From contig CALBAF010000573.1 in assembly GCA_937926415.1 (NCBI GenBank), positions 1 through 5,259 of the forward strand: 5,259 nucleotides of DNA, written 5' to 3'. A program made the translations under genes and the position numbers. Source of the DNA: an uncultured Actinomyces sp. GTDB lineage: Bacteria > Actinomycetota > Actinomycetes > Actinomycetales > Actinomycetaceae. This document shows positions 1 through 4,511 of the stretch, piece after piece (the stretch's first letter is position 1; each line of letters begins with the position of its first letter). The notes below the pieces were generated by a model, which worked only from the letters and a program-made list of their open reading frames with translations, ran no database searches and had not been told where the DNA came from.

Positions 1-614
1 CCGCCGCGGCCCGCAACGCGACCAGCCCCGAGCAGTTCGAGGCCATCCGAGCCCTCTACGACGGCACCCAGACCCTGGACGGCCTGGACCTCGACGTCGA
101 CCTCAAGTGGGACCTGCTGATCGCTCTCGTGCGCGGTGGCGCCGCCACCGAGGAGGACATCGCAGCCCTGGAGGCCACCGACGACACGATGACCGGCCAC
201 CAGAACGCAGCCGCCGCTCGCGCGGCCCGCGAGGGTGAGTGGATCAAGGCCGACGTGTGGGACAAGGTCCTCACCGACACCTCGATCCCCAACGACACCC
301 GCTGGGCGATGATCTCGGGCTTCTGGGCGCAGGCGCGCACCAACCCGTCGACATACGCCGACTACGTGGGCGAGTACTTCGAGGCCCTGGCAGGCATCTG
401 GGAGACCTTCACCTTCCACACCGCCGAGGACCTCACGACGCTGCTCTTCCCGAACGCGCTGGCGGGCTACGCCCCCGAGGTCGACGTGGTCGCCTCCGGC
501 AAGGCCTGGATCGAGGCTCACGCAGACGCATCCGCCGGCACGATCCGCATCATCCGCGAGCTCATCGACGTGTGTGAGCGCCAGATCGCCAACCAGGCGG
601 TGGACGCGGGCTGA
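1..614 (+). CDS. pepN: Aminopeptidase N (M1 family), C-terminal fragment
   Basis: This is the 3' end of an M1-family aminopeptidase N, a cytoplasmic zinc enzyme that removes N-terminal residues from peptides. The frame is open from base 3 and ends at TGA 612-614, giving 203 visible residues. Only the helical ERAP1-like C-terminal domain is present. The HEXXH zinc site and GAMEN motif would lie to the left of the window and cannot be checked. Family resemblance rests on the last 90 or so residues: a Trp-rich helix (WAMISGFWAQ), an EYFEALAGIWE helix like that of actinobacterial PepN, and a closing AWIEAHADA segment, which is the usual end of the actinobacterial protein. The C-terminus appears intact. 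The gene is followed closely by a stem-loop terminator and faces a gene on the opposite strand, so it ends its transcription unit here. Assignment to pepN is confident at family level. Confidence 0.88.
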   Translation, partial: AAARNATSPEQFEAIRALYDGTQTLDGLDLDVDLKWDLLIALVRGGAATEEDIAALEATDDTMTGHQNAAAARAAREGEWIKADVWDKVLTDTSIPNDTRWAMISGFWAQARTNPSTYADYVGEYFEALAGIWETFTFHTAEDLTTLLFPNALAGYAPEVDVVASGKAWIEAHADASAGTIRIIRELIDVCERQIANQAVDAG

Positions 615-634
615 TCAGCCTACGAAAGACGCTA

Positions 635-669
635 GGGGGCGTGGCCGCGTGGCCACGCCCCCTTCGTTT
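635..669 (+). terminator. Intrinsic terminator after pepN, possibly bidirectional
   Basis: A perfect 12-bp GC-rich stem (635-646 with 651-662) closes a GCGT tetraloop 20 bases after the pepN stop. It is followed by a broken T-rich tail (TTCGTTTG). The tail is imperfect, but the stem is very stable. No good T-run-backed hairpin is seen between here and the stop of the convergent gene at 773, so this stem may also stop transcription from the right. Confidence 0.8.
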
Positions 670-708
670 GTCTCGTTCACTTCTACGCGCTACCGCAGTG
701 ACAGCACG

Positions 709-727
709 TGTATGTGACACACATACA
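709..727. repeat. 8-bp perfect inverted repeat in the convergent gap
   Basis: TGTATGTG (709-716) and CACATACA (720-727) are perfect reverse complements separated by ACA. The arms are AT-rich with no T-run after them, so it is a poor terminator and looks more like a protein-binding dyad. The motif ATGTGACACACA inside it (712-723) occurs again at 2082-2093 over the predicted promoter of the neighbouring cell-wall-binding gene. Function is unknown. Confidence 0.5.
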
Positions 728-772
728 GAGCAGATAACCTCACCCGAAGGTCAGCAGAGTGAATTCACAGGG

Positions 773-1960
773 TCACCAGCCGTATCCGAGCTTGTAGGCA
801 ATTCCTCCATGCCCCGCACACATACCCCGATAGTCGGATGCCCCCGGAGATGAGAAGCTCTCTGACCCATCGTGACAAATTGCCTTGTAGCGATTGCCGG
901 TTGCAACATCTGCCGCTCCGGATCCACTGCCATTCGAGGGCACCGGGTACAGGCCCCACCATGCACCCGAGTCATAGAACCAGTGGCGCTCGCCGCCAAT
1001 CCACTGCGTGCCGGTTGCCATGACGCCCGAGCCATTGAAGTAGTACCAGGTACCGCCCTGGTTCAGCCAGCCGGTCGCCATTGCGCCCGACTCGTTGAAG
1101 TAGTACCAGGAGCCGCCGATCGCGTTCCAACCGCGCACCATAACGCCCGAGTCATTCAGGTAGTACCAGGTGCCGCCTTGGTTCAGCCAGCCGGTCTTCA
1201 TGGCGCCGGAGGCGTTCAGGTAGTACCAGGAGCTGCCCTGCTGGAGCCAGCCGGTCGCCATCGCACCCGACTCACTGAAGTAGTACCAGGAGCCGCCGAT
1301 CGCGTTCCATCCACGCACCATAGCGCCCGAACCACCGAGGTAGTACCAGGTACCGCCCTGGTTCAGCCAACCGGTCTTCATAGCGCCAGAGGAATCCAGG
1401 TAGTACCAGGAGCCGTCAACCACGGTCCAACCCGTGCGCATCACTCCGCTCTGCGGGTCCAGGTAGTACCAGGTTCCCTGCACGTTCGTCCATCCACGCG
1501 CCTGAGCGCCCGAGGGGGCGTAGTACTCCCACGATCCCCCAAGGTTGTACCATCCGGTGACCATGTAGCCGCTGCCGTTGAAGCGATACATCGCCCCATC
1601 GATGTCACGCTTTTCATCATGAGCGTACGAGCCATTGTCCAGGTCGTACCACCAGCCCACAGCGTCCATCTTCCACGAGGGCTTCGGTACGGGAGCGGGC
1701 TCGGGGGTGGGCACAGGTTCCGGGTTGGGGGCAGGGTCCGGGTTGGGGGCAGGGTCCGGGTTAGGGGCAGGATCCGCCGTCGGTTCAGCGGTCGGATCCG
1801 CAGTCGGCTCCCCCACCGGAACCTCAACAGCAACATTCGCAGGCTCACCGTCTTGGCTCGACACGACTGGGAAAGCGTAGGCGGGAGCCAGCGGGCCAAC
1901 GACGAGGGCAGCAGCACCCAGGGCCGCCATGACACTCCCGCGCACATTGATGGGACGCAT
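773..1960 (-). CDS. Secreted choline-binding-type (GW/WYY repeat) cell-wall protein with C-terminal DUF3761-like motif
   Basis: This 395-residue exported protein probably attaches non-covalently to the cell wall. A signal peptide (1-29) ends in AYA before Phe30. Residues 50-94 are a Pro/Ala/Asp/Asn spacer. Residues 96-137 form an atypical lead-in aromatic module. Residues 138-338 hold about ten units of the 20-residue CW_binding/choline-binding repeat, with consensus G-S/T-W-Y-Y-L/F, SG-A/V-M and a closing GW. Residues 355-395 contain CHDGSESFS, then RGMCAGHGG, which resembles the DUF3761 motif (two Cys, a CxxHGG). No catalytic amidase, lysozyme or peptidase domain and no LPXTG motif is present, so an adhesin or wall-decorating role is an inference; annotation pipelines often call such proteins amidase-like from the repeats alone. 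The ATG at 1960 is preceded by AGAGGA (1968-1973) seven bases upstream. In family members the repeats bind phosphocholine on teichoic acids; the ligand here is unknown. Confidence 0.88.
   Translation of the reverse strand: MRPINVRGSVMAALGAAALVVGPLAPAYAFPVVSSQDGEPANVAVEVPVGEPTADPTAEPTADPAPNPDPAPNPDPAPNPEPVPTPEPAPVPKPSWKMDAVGWWYDLDNGSYAHDEKRDIDGAMYRFNGSGYMVTGWYNLGGSWEYYAPSGAQARGWTNVQGTWYYLDPQSGVMRTGWTVVDGSWYYLDSSGAMKTGWLNQGGTWYYLGGSGAMVRGWNAIGGSWYYFSESGAMATGWLQQGSSWYYLNASGAMKTGWLNQGGTWYYLNDSGVMVRGWNAIGGSWYYFNESGAMATGWLNQGGTWYYFNGSGVMATGTQWIGGERHWFYDSGAWWGLYPVPSNGSGSGAADVATGNRYKAICHDGSESFSSPGASDYRGMCAGHGGIAYKLGYGW
1010..1489 (-). repeat. 60-bp tandem repeats encoding cell-wall-binding units, with a 180-bp super-repeat
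   Basis: Eight strong units encode residues 158-317. The + strand decamer TAGTACCAGG (the WYY codons reversed) recurs at 1041, 1101, 1161, 1221, 1281, 1341 and 1401, exactly 60 bases apart, then at 1464 after a unit lengthened by one codon. Units 4-6 (1187-1366) and 7-9 (1007-1186) match in order, forming a 180-bp duplication. For example, 1081-1140 and 1261-1320 differ at only six of 60 positions. Confidence 0.9.
1721..1774 (-). repeat. Three 18-bp tandem repeats in the Pro-rich spacer
   Basis: The 18-bp unit CGGGTTGGGGGCAGGGTC (+ strand) occurs at 1721-1738 and again identically at 1739-1756, then with two changes at 1757-1774. It encodes the six-residue motif DPAPNP. It is followed toward the N-terminus by shorter PTADPTAEP repeats. 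In-frame units can vary in number without breaking the gene. Confidence 0.85.
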
Positions 1961-2066
1961 TTCTTATTCCTCTCTGAACAGAAGACAACGAGCGAGTGAG
2001 TCCCTTCGCCGGAACAGTCACACTCAGCCAACAAATCTGCATTAGTTTCGCAGCATTCCTTTACTG

Positions 2067-2094
2067 ACTATACACAGAATAATGTGACACACAA
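2067..2094 (-). promoter_or_regulatory. Candidate promoter of the cell-wall-binding gene
   Basis: On the minus strand, TTGTGT (-35, 2089-2094) is followed after 16 bases by TATAGT (-10, 2067-2072). This would give a leader of roughly 100 bases before the ATG at 1960. The match is moderate. The shared 12-mer ATGTGACACACA (2082-2093) overlaps the -35 box and part of the spacer, as an operator might. Confidence 0.35.
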
Positions 2095-2143
2095 AATAAG
2101 ACACTGTCCTCATTGACAGCTGCAACAGACAGACATAAACGAG

Positions 2144-2184
2144 CACAAAAGAGCCCTGCCGATGAGGGGATTCATCGGCGAGGC
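2144..2184 (-). terminator. Intrinsic terminator of the CAP-domain gene
   Basis: Read on the minus strand just after the TGA at 2199-2201, an 8-bp stem (2172-2179 with 2158-2165) encloses a six-base loop. It is extended by three outer G-C pairs (2182-2184 with 2153-2155) across a two-base internal loop. A TTTT run (+ strand AAAA around 2147-2150) follows within a few bases. It separates this gene from the downstream surface-protein gene and argues against a simple operon. Confidence 0.75.
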
Positions 2185-2198
2185 TTGAGAGTGACGCG

Positions 2199-4037
2199 TC
2201 AGCGCTTGGCTCGACGCGATGCGACAACCGCACCAGCGCCGGCAACCAGAACCGCAACGGCTCCGACGCCCACCCACACGGAGGACGCGCCGGTCGCAGC
2301 GAGAGCATCAGCGCGCGCCTGCGTCGGAGCAGGAGCATTCTGCGCCTCAGGGGCAGACGCCTGCGCCGGATCAGCGCTCGGCGTGATGTCGACGCGCGCG
2401 GTCACAGGACCCTGATCGTCAGCAGGAGCGTTCGCGTCGGGGGCAACCGGAGTGGAATCGCCATTGGCAGGAGCGGAAGGCGCAACAGACGGGTTGCCAT
2501 CACCATTCGCAGGAGCGGAAGGCGCAACAGACGGGTTGCCATCACCATTGGCGATGGCCGGAACCTCATCCGACGGAGCCTGCTGTTCCGGCGTCGAACC
2601 AGCCCCATCACCCACGGAGGGGTTGTTAGCATCCTGGGCGACCGACAGGGTCATGCAACGTGTGAGGGTGTCACGATACTCGGTGGCGGTCAGGTAACGG
2701 CCAGCATGCTCGCCGCCCTGCAGCGTCACGCCACCATCCTTTTCGGGGCGCACGGAGGTCTGCGACGCGATGGAATCCGCGACGCGATCAAGTTCAGCGT
2801 CGACGTCCGCAAGCGAAGTGGCTGGCTTGCTCTCACCAGCCGACGCCAGGTACTCATCCAGAGCAGCCTGAGTGGCATTGACGGATGCCTGCGCATCGAT
2901 CACGGCCTGCTGGCGATCAGCGGAGGGCGCCGCGTCAGCGGATGCAGACGTGGAGGGAGCCGGCGCTGCCGACCCGGCCTTTGCAGGCAGGCTCGAGACG
3001 TCGACAGGCAGGGCGACGCCAGGAAGAGAACCCACCTTGTTCTGCCAGGAGTTGGCGCGCTGCGCGTCGCCACTGCCCGCGAGGCCGGAAAGGTAGTTGG
3101 TGTTGTCAGCGTTGAAAGCGGCTCCGTCGAAGCCGTACGCGGAAGCGCTATCGCCGGTCGTATGGAATCGGGACACATTGGGCGAACCGCTGGTGATTGC
3201 GTAGAACTTCTGCGTGCCGTAGATACGCGTGAAGTTACCATGCTTCGCGATGTGCACGCCCACGCCGACGACGTTGTTCTGGGCGAGCATGTTCTCATCG
3301 TGGCCGGAGGAGTTCTTCCACTGATCGAAGAGAGCATCCGCGGCCTGCATCGGGTCCTTCGAGGTGCCGTACGCGCCCCACTTGTCCCCGAAGTTCTCAC
3401 GGTGGTTGTAGGCGATGTTCTCTCCGGCATAGGTCGTATCGCCACCGTCGAGCTTACCCGCGCCGAAGCGCTGGTACTCCGGGTCATGACTGAAGGTATC
3501 ACTGTCCGACATGTGCTTACTCCACGCACGAGCATCGGTGGTGACCGTATCGGAGACAACCAGTTCAGGCAGGCCGGCGCTCGCCCGATAGGCGTTCATC
3601 TTCTGAACGAGAAGAGCTTCGATGATGCGAGCCTGGGTGTCGTCGTCGACCTGCGACCAGTCAACCCAGTCGAGGCCACGGCTGACGGTATACGCAGCGG
3701 GCGCAGCCTCACCAGCCGAGGCGGTGGGCTCATGAACTGCCTGCTGCGCGGACTCCAACGCAGCCTGCGCGTCGGCCAGGGCTGCACGCAGCTCGGATTC
3801 GCGGGCAGGGTCCAGTGCGGGAGCCGAGGAATTGCCTGCAGCTGCCGAAGCATAGCTCGCCAGGAGGGGGTTATATTCAGCAGTGATGCGCCCTTCTGCG
3901 CCAGACAGGGCATTGCAGAACGTGTCACCGCTGGTAGCGTTCCCCTCCGCGAGGGCGGGGATAACAACGAGGGATGCTGCGATCGTGGTCGCAGCGAGAA
4001 CCACGGACGTATGTGTGCGAGTGAGCTGGAACGACAT
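2199..4037 (-). CDS. Secreted CAP/SCP-domain surface protein with LAATG cell-wall anchor
   Basis: This 612-residue protein has a signal peptide (1-30, ending ALA before Glu31) and a CAP (SCP/PR-1-like) domain at about 142-280. CAP signature elements are visible: FSHD (His184), GENIAY (Glu206) and SSGHDENML (His246), the metal/cavity His and Glu positions of the family. Alanine-rich, coiled-coil-like helices flank the domain at about 75-102 and 373-425. Residues 480-575 are a Pro/Ala/Asn/Asp tail. It ends with LAATG (579-583), a hydrophobic segment (about 587-606) and RRAKR, the layout of a sortase substrate; LAxTG is typical of actinobacterial class E sortases. Only two cysteines exist (41 and 461) and could pair across the CAP domain, which is an inference. 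The in-frame TAG at 4041-4043 makes the ATG at 4037 the most upstream start. The Shine-Dalgarno match is weak (AGGCCGG). The biological role of bacterial CAP proteins is not settled. Confidence 0.9.
   Translation of the reverse strand: MSFQLTRTHTSVVLAATTIAASLVVIPALAEGNATSGDTFCNALSGAEGRITAEYNPLLASYASAAAGNSSAPALDPARESELRAALADAQAALESAQQAVHEPTASAGEAAPAAYTVSRGLDWVDWSQVDDDTQARIIEALLVQKMNAYRASAGLPELVVSDTVTTDARAWSKHMSDSDTFSHDPEYQRFGAGKLDGGDTTYAGENIAYNHRENFGDKWGAYGTSKDPMQAADALFDQWKNSSGHDENMLAQNNVVGVGVHIAKHGNFTRIYGTQKFYAITSGSPNVSRFHTTGDSASAYGFDGAAFNADNTNYLSGLAGSGDAQRANSWQNKVGSLPGVALPVDVSSLPAKAGSAAPAPSTSASADAAPSADRQQAVIDAQASVNATQAALDEYLASAGESKPATSLADVDAELDRVADSIASQTSVRPEKDGGVTLQGGEHAGRYLTATEYRDTLTRCMTLSVAQDANNPSVGDGAGSTPEQQAPSDEVPAIANGDGNPSVAPSAPANGDGNPSVAPSAPANGDSTPVAPDANAPADDQGPVTARVDITPSADPAQASAPEAQNAPAPTQARADALAATGASSVWVGVGAVAVLVAGAGAVVASRRAKR
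2470..2553 (-). repeat. Tandem 42-bp repeat in the wall-spanning tail
   Basis: Two adjacent 42-base copies (2470-2511 and 2512-2553) differ at only two bases near their ends. They encode a repeated 14-residue unit beginning ANGDGNPSVAPSAP. A decayed third copy (ANGDSTPVAP) follows at about 2440-2469. The repeat lies in the low-complexity stalk before the sortase signal, where such units usually adjust how far the domain stands off the surface. Confidence 0.88.
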
Positions 4038-4040
4038 TGA

Positions 4041-4097
4041 CTACCGGCCTAACACAGTGGAGCAAGAACAGGTAAATCTTTCCACGCGGTTCAGCAT
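4041..4097 (-). CDS. Possible 18-residue leader peptide upstream of the CAP gene
   Basis: An ATG at 4097 opens an 18-codon frame (MLNRVERFTCSCSTVLGR) ending in TAG at 4041-4043, three bases before the CAP-gene ATG and in the same frame. It contains Cys-Ser-Cys. No convincing Shine-Dalgarno sequence precedes its ATG (upstream is CCTTGAAAA), and its length is within what chance allows. If translated, its stop position would allow translational coupling to the main gene, whose own ribosome site is weak. Alternatively it is simply a chance frame in the leader. Confidence 0.2.
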   Translation of the reverse strand: MLNRVERFTCSCSTVLGR

Positions 4098-4199
4098 TTT
4101 TCAAGGTTTTTTCAGTAAGTCTTTATGGGTGAATCCGCCTATTTTTAATACTTTCTTAGTTTGACAGATTGTGAACATCCCACATGCCGATACAAAAAC

Positions 4200-4228
4200 G
4201 TTATATTTTCAGACTTTCAACTGACCAA
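4200..4228 (-). promoter_or_regulatory. Candidate promoter of the CAP-domain gene
   Basis: On the minus strand, TATAAC (-10, 4200-4205, five of six consensus bases) lies 17 bases after TTGGTC (-35, 4223-4228, weak). It sits between the tRNA terminator and the CAP gene, in an AT-rich gap. It would imply a leader of about 155 bases. Other AT-rich hexamers closer to the gene (around 4130-4150) are possible alternatives. Confidence 0.35.
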
Positions 4229-4263
4229 TGTGCAACCATCGACACCGGCGCCGTTCAGACAAT

Positions 4264-4293
4264 AAAAAAATCGACATCCGAATCGGATGTCGA
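4264..4293 (-). terminator. Strong intrinsic terminator of tRNA-Ala
   Basis: A perfect 10-bp stem (4284-4293 with 4271-4280) with a three-base loop is followed on the minus strand by seven consecutive T (+ strand A at 4264-4270). It begins about ten bases after the tRNA 3' end. This is a textbook Rho-independent terminator and shows that the tRNA is the last gene of its transcript. Confidence 0.93.
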
Positions 4294-4302
4294 AATCTTT
4301 TG

Positions 4303-4375
4303 TGGAGCTAGGGGGATTCGAACCCCCGACCTCTTCCATGCCATGGAAGCGCGCTACCAACTGCGCCATAGCCCC
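4303..4375 (-). tRNA. tRNA-Ala (anticodon GGC)
   Basis: The 73-base minus-strand sequence folds as a full cloverleaf: acceptor GGGGCTA/TAGCTCC, D stem GCGC/GCGC, anticodon stem CTTCC/GGAAG with loop ATGGCAT, a five-base variable region and a T arm GGGGG-TTCGAAT-CCCCC. The anticodon GGC (from 4340-4342) reads GCC alanine codons, which are frequent in this GC-rich genome. The acceptor contains the G3-U70 wobble pair, the identity element for alanyl-tRNA synthetase, which independently confirms the assignment. The discriminator is A. CCA is not encoded (CAA follows), so it must be added after transcription. Confidence 0.97.
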
Positions 4376-4408
4376 GTTATTTAGTTCGTCGCCCTGGCGA
4401 CCTGATAA

Positions 4409-4438
4409 ATAATAGCGGACGTTTCAAGAATGACGCAA
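4409..4438 (-). promoter_or_regulatory. Candidate promoter of tRNA-Ala
   Basis: On the minus strand, TTGCGT (-35, 4433-4438) is followed after 18 bases by TATTAT (-10, 4409-4414). The box ends 33 bases before the mature tRNA 5' end. The short transcribed leader would contain a 6-bp hairpin (4388-4393 with 4396-4401), a plausible feature for 5' processing. TATTTA just downstream is an alternative -10. Confidence 0.45.
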
Positions 4439-4450
4439 ATCCAACGAAGT

Positions 4451-4510
4451 GCCCCTCATCACACGACAGAATAAGCTTGCTATCAGGCGGTGACGAGGGG
4501 CCCGCAAGCT
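4451..4510 (-). other. Structured 3' region after the GuaB3/phosphatase frame
   Basis: In minus-strand RNA, 4490-4501 pairs with 4451-4462 over 12 bp, including one G-U pair, around a 27-base loop. A second 7-bp pairing, 4504-4510 with 4474-4480, joins the segment just after the stop codon to that loop. The two pairings are interleaved, so they form a pseudoknot or act as alternatives. There is no T-run afterwards, so an ordinary intrinsic terminator is uncertain. Confidence 0.4.
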
Positions 4511-4511
4511 G

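Noticed and set aside
760..769. Palindrome GTGAATTCAC just before the stop of the cell-wall-binding gene
   Set aside because: It is ten bases with no loop or T-run, outside any promoter, and most likely a chance palindrome.
1010..1489. Regular 60-bp repeats considered as a CRISPR array
   Set aside because: There are no unique spacers. The whole unit is coding and in frame, with conserved aromatic residues.
872..1999. Long plus-strand ORF (375 codons) with periodic VVPGA motifs
   Set aside because: It is the antisense shadow of the cell-wall-binding gene. The periodicity comes from the 60-bp repeats, and the minus-strand frame has a signal peptide, ribosome site and recognisable domain.
2113..2141. 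TTGACA at 2113-2118 followed 17 bases later by TAAACG, as a plus-strand promoter antisense to the CAP gene
   Set aside because: The -10 box is poor and no plausible product lies downstream. It runs into the terminator stem of the opposite gene.
2706..4040. Long plus-strand ORF (444 codons) opposite the CAP gene
   Set aside because: It is antisense to a clearly recognisable CAP-domain protein; GC-rich codon bias keeps the opposite frame open. No domain is recognisable.
631..4315. GCTAGGGGG at 631-639 matching the tRNA-Ala 3' region at 4307-4315, as a possible attachment-site duplication
   Set aside because: Only nine bases match and neither side extends. About one such 9-mer match is expected by chance between a tRNA and 4 kb, and no integrase is present.
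4184..4384. Plus-strand 66-codon ORF containing GIRTPDL and YQLRHSP
   Set aside because: It is the antisense reading of the tRNA-Ala gene, a well-known source of false protein predictions; the tRNA explains the sequence.
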